From Adiantum capillus-veneris (taxonomy: Eukaryota; Streptophyta; Polypodiopsida; Polypodiales; Pteridaceae), in the NCBI GenBank assembly GCA_014529385.2, contig CM043957.1:66981503-67045502 (forward strand): 64,000 nt of DNA, read 5' to 3'. The position numbers and the translations under genes were made by a program. Of this stretch, positions 22,775-33,933 are shown piece by piece. The notes under the pieces are model-generated. The model made no database searches, had not been told where the DNA came from, and saw only the letters and a program-made list of their open reading frames with translations. The stretch's first letter is position 1. Each line of letters opens with the position of its first letter.

Positions 22775-23475
22775 TGTTTCATATGTAAAACGTTGCTATT
22801 GAGCACATATTGGTGCATATATTATGTCATGGATTACGGTTCTTTTCATGGATTGCACTAGATTGTCAATGGTGACTCTTTTAGTGCATATATTTGAATG
22901 CTAAATGCTTTTATGCACTAATTATTGAGCTCTTGTGCAAAAGTATTAGTCAATGATACAAAATTTGAGCGGATTGCCTTTGCAGAGATGAAATTTATGT
23001 CATCATATGTTTTTTGTCTCTTTCCTATGTATGCCATGTATGATATGCACGAGCAAACTTATAACCATCAATTGTATGCCATCCATTCTGATGATTCATG
23101 GATATTTTGTGCATGGAAGGCATTCAAAATGTTGAGATTGTGATTGAGAATGAATTTTTAGTGCTTATGTTGATTGAATTTTTTGCACTAAAAGGAAAAA
23201 ATTTCTTTTTTGGCATGCAAGTGGGATTCATCCTGAACTACATTGAGGGTAAATTGATGCTTGGTTGAGAGCGTACATTAAAGTTTGGGCTTGGTATTTC
23301 TTGTTGCATTTTAGTGCTTGATATTAATGTAAAACCTCTACATAGCACTAAAATTTGAGCTTCTTGAATGATCAAGAGAAAGTATTAAAATTTGACTTGT
23401 GATCAATTGTGCATTTTTAGTATTTTTAGTGCTTACTTTGAATGCAAAATGCTTTCATGCACTAACAATTGAGCT
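22431..23475. repeat. Five dispersed copies of a hairpin-forming module
   Basis: Copies of about 40-55 bp occur at 22431-22482, 22879-22931, 23155-23194, 23308-23361 and 23423-23475. The consensus begins TTTTAGTGCTT, contains GAATGC and AAATGCTTT, and closes GCACTAA, mostly followed by ATTGAGCT. TTAGTGC and GCACTAA are inverted complements, so each copy can fold into a hairpin with a loop of about 25-35 bases. A (CT)n run at 22712-22771 lies between copies 1 and 2. No protein is encoded. Confidence 0.75.
22712..22771. repeat. (CT)n microsatellite
   Basis: Thirty uninterrupted CT units. Confidence 0.97.
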
Positions 23476-23582
23476 TTATTTTGAAGGGTTGTGGGCAACA
23501 AGAAAGTTCATTGATCAAGGGGTCATCATTGCAATATATTGCAAAATGTGTTTAGTTAGAGCCATTCCAATTATTTGGATTA

Positions 23583-23907
23583 AAAGTTGTATACATGCTA
23601 GCTCATAGCTTGGTCAAAAGTTGTATTTTTTCATTTTGAGCTAGGTGTTTACCCAACTATTTCTAGAGATTTTAAGTACAAAATCTGGCTATTGAGAGAC
23701 ATTCATTTTTATTTCATCAAGTTGCAGTCATCAAGTTGCTCATAGATTGCTCTAGAAATTATAAGACCTCATGTGAGCTAGTTGTTTAGCAGACTTGTTG
23801 GAGCTTTATATTGTGAAATTAGGTTTTGAAGAGCCACTTACTTTCATTAAAGTTGCATTGTTTCTAGCTCATGGCTTGCTTTAAATCTTCACTTTCATTT
23901 GAGTTAG
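23583..23907. repeat. Three copies of a second short module
   Basis: Copies at 23583-23644, 23719-23781 and 23848-23907 share the order AAGTTGCAT-like start, then AGCTCATAGCTTGCT-like middle, then CATTTTGAGCTAG-like end, with considerable divergence. They follow the hairpin modules directly and may be part of the same larger repeat structure. Confidence 0.5.
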
Positions 23908-24133
23908 AAATTAATCAAACCTTTGAAACATGCATGAGAGATTGAAAAAATTGTAAAATTTTCTTAGGAAGAAGCATTTTTATCTCTCATTGTTGCTGTG
24001 TATGCATAAATTTGCTACAAAGAGCATCATGTGCCTAATCAAAGACACTTTTTTCCCTTGGATTTTTTACCTTTGGCAAATTCGGGTATTCAAGACCCTG
24101 GCTTCAGGTTTTCATTAATGTTTTTTGTGTGCT

Positions 24134-25050
24134 TGTTAACTGAGTCAATGTTAGTTAACAGAAGCTGCTAGAGGCCGAAGACTTACAAATCAAAGATCAA
24201 AGTGAAGAAGCAATAAAGATTGGAGCTACACATTTTCCACGTTTTCCAAAAATGGTCATGTATTATAAATTTCCGATTTATTTCAAGCCATTGTAATATT
24301 TCTAATGTGTTACGGGCTCAATGGGAGTTCCAAGATGTAAAGATAGGTCAGTCATTATGCCTAGGTTGAAAATTTAGTAAGTAGTGGAGCCCTAAAGGCC
24401 TTGGGCGCCCAGACATTGAATATTTTTACCCTAGGTATATAAGGCAGTGTGTAAATGAAATTAAGGTTCTCAAGCTCATTTGTTGAGAGCACTCTTTGGT
24501 GAGAGCTCCGGAGGTGTGTGGATATGGATTCCTTGAGCTTCTCCTTGCTCATGAGACTTGATTAGCACTAAGCAATGATTTATTCTCTTTCACTATGCCT
24601 CTCTCATGCTTCTTATGATTGCCTATGATGCTTATATTAACTAGATATTCACTAATTAGTGGTTAATCCCTCTCTAATTCTATGTGATTGCCCTCTTTTG
24701 CTTGTGTGTGCATATAGGCTTGATTGGAGTGTGGTTCTCAATAGATCTATGTGTATGTGCTTGTGATTAGTGTGTGGCATGATAGGATTAGTATTGCGTG
24801 CATCTTGCAATCGTAGTGTGTGTGATTGGGTTGATTAGAGGCAAAGAGAAGTGGATATGGATTTTTTCCTTCATTGGAGCTTAGATCCTCCATAGGCCAA
24901 GAATCTCACCTCATAGAGTTAACCATTTGTGTTTCCACGATTAGCTCTCTAATGGTGTGAGTGTTTCCATGTCCTAGCCGGGTAGCTCATCCCTCCAGAT
25001 TGATAATTTTGTTGGTCATTGGAGCTATTGCAACGATGGAACCCCCAACA
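24134..25050 (+). repeat. 5' LTR of the 24.1-32.8 kb element
   Basis: 917 bp, aligned end to end with 31874-32797 with small indels and mainly transitions, by eye at roughly nine in ten positions. A TATA-like tatataag lies at 24436-24443; the matching position in the 3' LTR reads tacataag. Transcription would start shortly downstream. Confidence 0.93.
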
Positions 25051-25051
25051 T

Positions 25052-25069
25052 TTGGCGCTGTTGTCGAGG
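25052..25069 (+). promoter_or_regulatory. Primer binding site, tRNA-Asp type
   Basis: Starting one or two bases after the LTR end, tggcgctgttgtcgagga matches the complement of the 3' end of plant tRNA-Asp (TGGCGCCGTTGCCGGGGA), as used by Athila and related elements. There are three differences, all C-to-T or G-to-A. It would prime minus-strand cDNA synthesis. Confidence 0.85.
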
Positions 25070-27030
25070 ACGATGGCCTACGCTAGTGTAATTGTGGCAT
25101 AATCGAATGCATTCCCTCACTAATTTCACTTGTGTGTTTATGTTTTTATGGATTTTGAATGTGTGTGCATGAAGCAATGTGTTCATAATTCCCTAATGTG
25201 TAACTGTATCTTGCCAATTGTGTGTTTACACACTCTAATATCACACTAACCCCTTGTTAATTTGACTAATTTTTGGTAACTTACTAGTTTGCTATGAAGA
25301 ATTGGAGCATTCGACCATTCAATTGATCTTCAATGGAAAGGTAATCATATTCTCAACCTCCCTAGAATCTAAGGATGTGTATAATTGTGTAGAGATCCCT
25401 CCATGATGCAATGTAATGCTATGCTATGTTGATGTTATGGATTGAAAATTTTACGATTATTCATTTTTACGCCGTTGTAATGCCGAAATTTTTAAGAATT
25501 GGTGGCGCATGAATTTGACAAGTTTCAATTGCTAATTGGTGATTGTGTGTTGCTAATGGGTGCCTAATTTAGTTAATTGCATGCTTGGATGGTCAACTTT
25601 AACTGTGTGTGCACTAAAATCAAGTGTGTATGCATTCTAATTGAGTGTGTGTATGCTAATTTTAGGTGTGTGTGCACTATTTTGTCCATTTTTTTGCACC
25701 TAAAAATCAATGTGTGCATTATGATTTTTCAATTTTGATGATTGATTTGTGCTATGCTCATATCCAACTAATGATTTGTGAAGTCACATTGCAAATTCGA
25801 CAAGTTTGATTCTTTGTGTGCGCACCTAAAGATTGGTAGAAACTGCCAATTTTTTAGAGTGTGTGTGCTTAAAAAGTGTTTAATTTGCATGATTGAATCA
25901 ATATTTTGATTGCATAATTTATGTGTGTAATGGTTAAATGCTGCAATTTCTGCTCCAAACAGGGATTTACACATTTCAATTGCGTCAATTTTTTACCTAA
26001 TTTTGTCAGTAATTTTGCCGGTTTAATTGCCTAGTCTTGATTTTATCGATAAAATTGTTGGCAATTGAATTGATGTGATTTTTACAAATTCGTTTTTTGC
26101 ACTATTCCCCTATGTGTGGAGAATTTGTAGAAACTTTTTGGGTATTTTTCGGATAATTTTGCAATAATTTTTTGGTATTGTTTTGCTAATTTTTGCATTA
26201 TTTTTGGTTAATTCCATAAAAATTTGATATTTTGTGATCTATACGAGCTATGCATATTTACGGTATTTTTTTATTCGCATTTGTGCCCTCCATGGCCAAG
26301 TTTGAGCGTTTTCCTATTTTCGGAGACCGGGTGGAGAATTTTGTCAAAATCGGTATTTTTGGTAAAAACTGCTATTTTCGGTGTGCTTTTGCATATCGAA
26401 AATGTTTGGTTGTGAATGTCAGTGATTTTCTAAGATTCCTAGAATTTTGCAAGAATTTTGTGGACTTTATTGGCAAATTTTGGGATTTTTTGATGATTTT
26501 TGAAGTTTTTGGCTAATTTTCGGCCTAATTTTGACACTTTTGGAAATTAAAAAATAAATAAATAATAAAAGATGATTTTCAGCCTCGATGCTTTGCCTTG
26601 CGGCGCATGAAAATTTTCATCGGTGGATATCTTTATGGTCTTGTGCGATAGTTTCCTTCGACATTAAAAAACTCTTCTCTCTCTTTCTCGCTCTGTGTGA
26701 ACACACCCATCACACACACACACACTGTCATCCACTCACTCTCTCATTAACACTCTCTCTCTCTCTCTGTATCTCTCTCTCTCTCTCTGTCTCTCTCTCT
26801 GTGTGTGTGTGTGTGTGTGTGTTATTCTCTCTTTTTGGGGTCCAATGTATTTTAACCGGCCGAAATTCAAAGATCCCCGTTAGATTTTGAGCTTGCCTTC
26901 AAGAAAACCAGAAGTTAATCAACTCTTGTGAGTCTAAAGAGCAATCAACTACAAAAGTGCTTTGGCTTAAGCAGTTTAATCAAAATCAAGGAGGGAAAAT
27001 TCTATTAATCGATACCAAATTCTGTTAAGA
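25070..27030 (+). other. AT-rich untranslated leader of the element
   Basis: About 2 kb with no supported coding frame. It is rich in short gtgtgtgc words and ends in mixed (CT)n and (GT)n tracts at about 26750-26821. Long leaders of this type occur in large non-autonomous plant LTR elements. Confidence 0.6.
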
Positions 27031-27032
27031 AA

Positions 27033-27828
27033 TTTTTTTTACCGAATAAGCCGACATGGACTCAAGTCGAGCTGAGAATTCAAGTACAACCGAGCAAGCC
27101 AATAGCAGTTGCAACACATGCACAACTGCAACAGACTGGGATTTTACAGCTATATGGCTACAATGGAGATAAAGTCTTATATACAGATTCATAAGTCCAT
27201 AGATACTTGATGAGCAGCAAAAGCAGCACAGGAGCCAAGATCCTATTGATCACAGTAAAGCAAGATTTAGAGAAATCCCAGATGTTCACAAACTTCAGTG
27301 GAGCCAGGTATTTCAACCTCAAAGATGAAGTGAAGATAGAAGTTCAGAAAATCAACCCAAAGTGGTTATCCAAAAACCTACACAAGTCTGCAAAACATAC
27401 ACTTGGTGCATGTGCAAGCAGGGTCATTGTACATGGATTACAGTGGTCAGGTCTATAGTCGAGAACCAGAATTGCAAGATCCAACAGATCAACCAATAGA
27501 AGCAAATCTAATTGGGGAAGCAAGCCAAAGACAGTACAAAGGTCAAGATGGAGCAGTCTACAGCTTGATGCTGAGTGTTTTGAAAGAAGAAGCCGACAAC
27601 TTGGTATGCACAGAAACAGAAGCTCCTCAGGTAGATCTTGACATGAGAGAGCCAAATGAAATACCACCAGTCATGGCGTATTGCTTAGATTGTGGACAAA
27701 AAGGTGGACATTTTTCTGAAGATTGTCCAAGAAATCCTAACAACAAGGACATATCAACCGCCAAGCAAAGTAAATTGCAAATTGGAAATGCAAATCTCAA
27801 TGTAAGTGCATTAACTCGTCACTTTTAA
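27033..27828 (+). pseudogene. Gag-like region with CCHC-type motif
   Basis: The coding relic lies in two overlapping frames that change near 27420. It contains LYGYNGDKVLYTDS (about 27150), an unrecognised lysine-rich segment (27207-27400), and LYMDYSGQVYSREPE (27430). The sequence RQYKGQDGAVYSL (27530) and a zinc-knuckle-like CLDCGQKGGHFSEDC (27688-27732) follow. The cysteine/histidine spacing is C-X2-C-X5-H-X4-C, one residue longer than the usual knuckle. A nucleic-acid-binding Gag role is likely from the motif and its position, but the upstream part does not resemble a known gag domain to me. Confidence 0.6.
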
Positions 27829-27935
27829 TGCAATTGAATGATTATGCATTACCATTAGAAGCACCAGTAAAAACACTACAAGTTCAAAATTAGCATAAAG
27901 ATGCACAGGCACCTGAAAAGCTTAAAATTGATTCT

Positions 27936-29330
27936 TTGAACAACAAATTCTTGCATGAATTCAATCAAGGTGTCGATGTATCATCGAATGTTGAAAAGAC
28001 TGTTAGGTTTGCAAATGATTCTGCATCCACTAACGCCAGTGTGAAATCATTCATGAGTCTAAGGGACACATCAAACATAATGATGTTAGCATTGTATGGT
28101 ACACAAAATTCATATGCACACTATGTAGACCAAAAAGGAAAACTGTACAAAAAGGATCAACCAGTGTTTGAACGGCCCACATACCTGCTCATAGAAGTGC
28201 GTCCAATGATAGATCAGAAAGGATGGTTCATTTCAGAGGAAAGAATCTAGTATAGCCAATCCTCTCTAGAGCTGAAGGATATTACCCGAGTGAACCCAAA
28301 AATTTATTCAGAGCCAAACTCTCCTCCATTGGAAATCAAACTTTGATGTTGTGACCAAACGAACATATACTTTGACCAAAACAATCATAGATATAGACGA
28401 GAGTCTAGCATCTATGATGCCTTGGGTCCTGAAACCACAGAAGCTCATATCATAGGAGACTCATGGGATAGACAATATCAAGGCAAAGATAATGCTATTT
28501 ATAGCTTGACTTGGAAAATAATTTGTCATGTTTCAAGAAGATACATAGGAAACTATGGAGAAGGATTACAGATACCAAATGTCAACAGTGCTACCCAAAG
28601 TGTATCTTCACAGTCCCAAAAGGTGAGACTAAACCAGAGCCAAACAATTTTGAACTCTCATAATGAAGCAGTCTATAGTGATCACCCTAGGAAGGGGAGA
28701 GCTATAAATCCATCAGGCTCAGCTTATGTACCAAGAAATGCTACACCAATTAGAAACCCTAGAGCTTCCAATCGGCAGACCCCTTCAAAGCAGAAACCAT
28801 TGAAAGATCATATGGTTGTTGGAAGTTTCCAATTGACCCAGATTCCCTCAAAATCTATAGACAAATGCTTATATGAAGATCATCAGAGATAAAAGTTTCA
28901 GCTGGTCTCGACAAGTCAGCGTCAAAAGACGACAAATCCAATAGTGTTCAAACAGTTACATGTGAGCAATCTCACATATGCATATCAAGATGCATATGGT
29001 AACAAATATCAGCAAGATCATGATCTTGTCCAAACCCCTATGGATGGTAAAATTGAAGTCAAAGACTATCTGAAGATGATGCAAAGCCTCAAGCTGCCAG
29101 AACAGGTGATAGAAAAGTCAAAGTCAATGAAAGCTAAAGTCCAGAAGGATACACAAAGGTCCCCACCAAAATCTCCTCCAAAGAGACAGATTCTGCCAGA
29201 AAATACAATGGATCTTCTAAGATCAAGGGTTACTCAGATGCAAGAGGACAATGCTCAACAATTGCAAAAAGGTGCAATATCACAGTCATACGAGTCAACA
29301 TCGATTGAAGCAGGTGGTCAAAGAAAATAA
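27936..29330 (+). pseudogene. Repeat-bearing coding region of unknown function
   Basis: Three open stretches, all in frame phase 0 (27936-28250, 28347-28892 including TNIYFDQNNHRYRRE, and 28944-29330), are separated by stops. They repeat the motif aromatic-x-D-x-x-G/N-x-x-Y: SYAHYVDQKGKLY (about 28110), NIYFDQNNHRY (28365) and YAYQDAYGNKY (28975). The segment ending RQYQGKDNAIYSL (28470) matches RQYKGQDGAVYSL in the gag-like region, so about 50 residues are duplicated between 27427 and 28365. I do not recognise the family. The last part is lysine- and proline-rich. Lying between a zinc-knuckle-like motif and protease-like regions, it would occupy a linker position in a polyprotein. Confidence 0.5.
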
Positions 29331-29331
29331 A

Positions 29332-29720
29332 ATGCAGATAAAAGCTCAACCAAAGGACACTGCCATAGCCAAAGCAGTCAATTTAGACATGAATTTTGCA
29401 ATGATCAAGTGCAACATCATTGGTGGTCACGAAGAAAATCTGCCAAGAGAAGTAAAGCTAGATTTTCAGTTAGACAAGAACCTCATGTCCTTTCGCACTT
29501 GGAAAAGATGTGGCCAACCACAGCTAGAAGATGCTCCTAGATTTGTGAGCATATCAAGAGACAAATGAGTAGAATACTAGGGAATCATCTCCACCACCGT
29601 TGAAGTAAGTTTACAAATAATCATAGCTCAATTTCACATGATCATAGCAAAGGATATGCTAGACGACATCATTATGGGAATGCTAATGGCCCAGAAGATG
29701 TTAGAGATACAGGATTCAAA
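29332..29720 (+). pseudogene. First retropepsin-like region, catalytic motif absent
   Basis: Continuous frame with stops at 29566 (TGA) and 29578 (TAG). The order of segments fits an aspartic protease fold: IKCNIIGG strand, then VKLDFQLDKNLMS in place of the usual ALVDTGAS loop, then a basic stretch. After the stops, EVSLQIIIAQFHMI and DDIIMGM recall the VxLQI and DVILGMD strands. There is no D-T/S-G. Similarity is at motif level only and needs a profile search. Confidence 0.45.
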
Positions 29721-30129
29721 AATGATGCAGTCTTCAAAGACAATCAAGAATGAAGATCAAGCAGGTCACCCACTGATGAAAGCACAAAGTCATCAAGCAC
29801 GGTGAAAATGGAGACTGATGCCAAAGCAAAGCTTATTGAAGATGATTCATCTCCATCAAACAGAACTTCAAAAGAGCTTAAAGCAAATCAGGTAATAGCA
29901 AGTGCAGATCAAACAAATCAAAAAGCAATCACGATAGCTATTGGGCAGAGGATGTCACCAGAGCTAGAAGTAAAGACAAACAAGGTTGCAAACAACCAAG
30001 AAGAAATAGGAAGTCCAAAGATCCAGACATTGCCGTATGAATTAGCTAATGGAAGTCAAAGTGGAACACAAAGTCTCAAGCTACTCTCCATAGAGACACA
30101 ATCGGATCAAGATGCGACCATGGCAAAAT

Positions 30130-30555
30130 CAGAACAAAGATCTTCAATAGGACCTCCAATGAGAGTAGTTGTAGTTCTCAGCAGTACAAAAGGAGCAAGT
30201 GTCAGATGCAATGCTCTACTGGATAAAAAAGTAAATTGCAATATGGTTGAAGACCACATTCAGAGAATTCTAGATATTAATCCATGCAAACATGATAGCA
30301 AAATAGTGCTAGCTAGGTTTTCATACAAGTCAAAAAGAAATGGTTGCTATCCTTAGCATCCAAAATCATGAAGAGCAGATAAAGTTTCAGGTGAAGCCTT
30401 CAAAAGACGTGCATGTAGATGTAATTCTTGGACATCAATGGTTAGACCAACACAAGGCCTGCAAAGAAGATAAAATGCTAATACTCTCTTCTCCAAGAGG
30501 TAGCAAGCAACATATACAGGTACTGGTAATGCTAGATTCAGAGTTGCAAAAGTCA
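30130..30555 (+). pseudogene. Second retropepsin-like region, catalytic motif absent
   Basis: RCNALLDKKVNCNMVEDHI (about 30208-30264) aligns with the active-site strand of gypsy proteases, with D-K-K where D-T/S-G should be. After a frame change near 30340, IKFQVKPSKDVHVDVILGHQW (30379-30441) and LDQHK match the conserved second half (DVILGxxWL). This is better supported than the preceding copy. Loss of both catalytic positions suggests either decay or a former non-catalytic role. Confidence 0.6.
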
Positions 30556-30597
30556 TAGGAATCAAAGACAAATTTTGTAGACAAAGGGAAAGCTAAA

Positions 30598-31872
30598 GTG
30601 GACCCTCCACTGATTAGCATAGAAGATGTGACAGCGTATGCCTCTACATCAAAGAACCCTCATGGATTAGCTTTTTCAAGCAAGTCAGGCTTTCAAAACT
30701 TCAAGTCAAATTCTGACTCAACTGAAACCTCCAAGGAGACACCCAAAAAAGCAAAAATATTTCAGCCAAAGTACTCAAGAAAGCAAAATAAAGTTAAGCA
30801 AGTGTTTGTTTCGAGCAGTTTAGAACAAAGATTCGGTTTGGATTAGAGACAAGAAATCAACACAGAAAGATAAACACATGGGATGGATAGCATCACAATG
30901 CAGCTTAAAGGAACAGGAGTACTATGGAGGTAACAGACAAATATGGGTACCAAAATCGCAGGTTAGGGCATATGAAGTGAAGTTTGGACCCTCCCAAGAA
31001 AGAAGGCCCACAAGGTATCAATCTCGACAACATCCTAGGGATACCTAAGAAGCAGGTATACAACAAAACAACATTGAAAGATGCTAAAGTCTACCACAGC
31101 TCACAAGAGGATATAGAACAAAGATGGATCTCAAGGAATCTTCCTCTTAGACAAGGATTTTACACAGGGTATACAAAGATTTGGCTACCAGTCAATCACA
31201 AGCCAATAGCAACTACACCAAACTTGCATGAATCTCTCAAGAACTCAATAAGACCTAGAACGAGGCAAAGTTAACAATGGGGATGCAAAGGTCATCAAGA
31301 GGTTTGGATTCCTAAGTCTTCCAATGCTCCTAGTCAAAAGCCAAATGCTGACAGGAAACAAAGGCCTACAATAACATCAAAGACTTTTTACAACAGGCCT
31401 AATTGGAGAGTCAAACAGATAATGGAGTCTTCACAATCAAAGAAGGACAACCCAACCAACGATGAAAATTCAAAGATGATAAAACAGGTATGGCAAAAGA
31501 AACCTTCAATGCCAACTTGGTCCTTCACTAATCCATTTTTGAGGATAGAATCTTACTTTTACCAAGAAATGTTTGGTCATCCAAGTATTAGACCCTAATT
31601 TAGAACCTCATCATTCTACTTTCCTTGTACATACTTTTCATAAATAAACTGTAGCCTCATCATTATGCTATTACAACGGACAAATGCAGCATCATCTCTC
31701 GCAATAGACATATTCAGACCAACCAAGATGCTGCAACAAATTGAATTTCATCAAAAAATTCAACAACAATTGAAGAAATCAGTCCATCGACAACCAATCA
31801 AAACCTTCCACAACCTCCACGGACACTTTTCAACGGTGCCCGAGGATGGAGCACTAAAATCGGAAGGGGGGA
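30598..31872 (+). other. 3' interior of the element, no enzyme recognised
   Basis: Broken open frames (30598-30846, 30984-31274, 31665-31883) are rich in lysine, serine and glutamine. This is where RT, RNase H and integrase would lie in an autonomous element. None of their motifs (for example a YVDD-like box, or D, D and E with their contexts) is visible. It ends with a polypurine tract (cggaaggggggaa, 31861-31873). Confidence 0.6.
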
Positions 31873-31873
31873 A
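31861..31873 (+). promoter_or_regulatory. Polypurine tract
   Basis: A purine-only run immediately before the TGTTAAC start of the 3' LTR, the expected primer for plus-strand cDNA. Confidence 0.9.
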
Positions 31874-32797
31874 TGTTAACTGAGTCAATGTCAGTTAACA
31901 GAATCTGGTAAAGACGAAATACGTACAGATGCACATCGAAGATCAAAGTGAAGAAGCAATAAAGATTGGAGTTACACATTTTTCACATTTTCCCAAAATG
32001 GTCACGTATTGTAAATTCCCGATTTATTTCAAGCCACTGTAATATTTTTAATGTGTTACGGGCTCAATGGGAGTTCCAAGCTGTAAAGAATAGGTCAGTT
32101 ACTATGCCTAGGTTGCAAATTCAGTAAGTGGTGGAGCCCTAAAGGCCTTGGGCGCCCGGACATTGCATATTTTTACCCTAGGTACATAAGGTAGTGTGTA
32201 AATGAAATTAGGGTTCTCAAGCTCATTTGTTGAGAGCACTCTTTGGTGAGAGCTCTAGAGGTGTGTGACTATGGAGTCCATGAGCTTCTCCTTGCTCATG
32301 AGACTTGATTAACACTAATCAATGATTCATTCTCTTTCACTATGCCTCTCTCATGCTTCTTAGGATTGCCTATGATGCCTAGATTAACTAGATCTTAACT
32401 AATTAGTGGTTAATCCCTCTCTAATCTTGTGTGATTTCCCTCTTTTGCTTGTGTGTGCATGTAGGTTTGATTGGAGTTGGGTGCTCCATAGATCTATGTG
32501 TGTGTGCTTGCGATTAGTGTGTGGCATGATAGGATTAGTGTTGTGTGCGTCTTGAAATCGTAGTGTGTGTGATTGGGTTGCTTAGAGGTGAAGAGAAGTG
32601 GATATAGAGATTTCCCTTCATTGCAGCTTAGCTCCTCCGTAGGCCGAGAAGCTCACCTCATAGAGTTAAACATTTGTGTTGCCACAATTAGGTCACTAAC
32701 CATTTGAGTGTTTCCATGTCCTAGCCGGGTAGCTGAATTCTCCGGATTGATACTTTTGTTGGCCATTGGAGCTATTGCAACGATGGAACCCCCAACA
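31874..32797 (+). repeat. 3' LTR of the 24.1-32.8 kb element
   Basis: 924 bp, partner of 24134-25050, with matching termini. It differs mostly by transitions and by a short substituted block near 31910-31930. Confidence 0.93.
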
Positions 32798-33889
32798 ATG
32801 CTTTTTGATTTCAATAAAAGGCCTTTGGAGCTTGTGTTTACACCTAGCTTGAAATTAGCTTGGATTGTAATAAAAAGATCAAGAGACTTCTCTACAAAGG
32901 GGATGCTTGCTCAAGGATGCACAAAGAGCATGAATAGGTGTAATCCTCCCATGATTGTGCTCTTTTGTTTATCTCTTCATTCTCTATGCTTTTCTTAAGT
33001 AATTTTTGTTTCTAAAGCTATGTTTTTTTCATGTTCGAAAGCTAGGCATCCTAAAGTTTCAACACATTGCTTTGTGAATATTAACTCATCAAAAAATTAG
33101 GTTTTATGTGTGCTAATCATAGGTAATTGGCCTTGACCTTAGATTAATGTAGATTAATCTAAGGATAGTCTAATCATAGGTAATTGGCCTTGACCTTAGA
33201 TTAATGTAGATTAATTTCTCATTAGTTCTAGACTCTTAATGATAGTCTTAATACTCCATTCATTTTTTACATGACCTAGGGCTATGATTAAGCTTTAGTC
33301 CTTTAGTCCAATTGCCATAAGCATCTCATGATGGAAGCAATAAAAAAGTGCTAAAAAATGAAAATGAAGCAAAAAAGTGTCAAAGAAAAAGTAGAAAAAA
33401 TGCTACTAGACCCATGAAAAGAAAATTTATATGTCATGTTGTGTCTTTGTGAGGCCTATCACCTTATTGGTACTTGGCAGGTGAGGGGAATCACCTTGGC
33501 TTGCTTGGTCAAGGCCCTAAACCGATGCCTTGGGCTGATAGGGGTTAGACATCGCCTTGGTGGGATAGTAGGCTTTTGGAACACCTTCTTGAGGGTTCAA
33601 GGAGCCGAGAGTCATACTTAGACTTGCCTTGGGGTGGTAGACTTGTGATGTGCTTTACTTTTTTCAATGAATGACAAAAACAAAACTTCCACGAGCTTCA
33701 AAAATATTTGACAATGTACTAATAGATTATGAGCTTTTTTATAGCCCATAGACATGATAGACTTGAATGATTTATTAAGATTGGTCACATAGTTTTAGGC
33801 TAATAGGTTTATGAACTTGCATTAGCTTAGGAAGCCTTTATGCAAGGAGGCTTCATCCTTGAGTATCCACTCTTGACAATCCACTTTTG

Positions 33890-33892
<3 letters not shown>
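32798..33892. other. Host sequence downstream of the element, with a short tandem repeat
   Basis: Continues the DNA interrupted at 24133. A 46-bp block (ctaatcataggtaattggcc and onward) occurs at 33113 and again at 33170, period 57. No gene is recognised. Confidence 0.6.

Positions 33893-33933
<41 letters not shown>

Larger units (their letters stand above)
24134..32797 (+). mobile_element. 8.7-kb LTR retrotransposon with gag/protease-like relics, no RT or integrase
   Basis: Paired LTRs (24134-25050 and 31874-32797) both start TGTTAACTGAG and end CCCCCAACA. A PBS follows the first LTR and a polypurine tract precedes the second. The flanks gtgct and atgct are a likely 5-bp target duplication with one transition. 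The interior has a 2-kb AT-rich leader and then about 4.7 kb of broken coding sequence. That part shows a zinc-knuckle-like motif, a repeated aromatic/glycine motif and two retropepsin-like regions without catalytic aspartate motifs. No polymerase, RNase H or integrase motif is visible anywhere, so the element was probably non-autonomous. Confidence 0.85.

Noticed and set aside
22139-23475. Could the regularly recurring modules be a CRISPR array?
   Set aside because: Spacing is irregular, copies are degenerate, and the DNA is plant nuclear; nothing suggests CRISPR.
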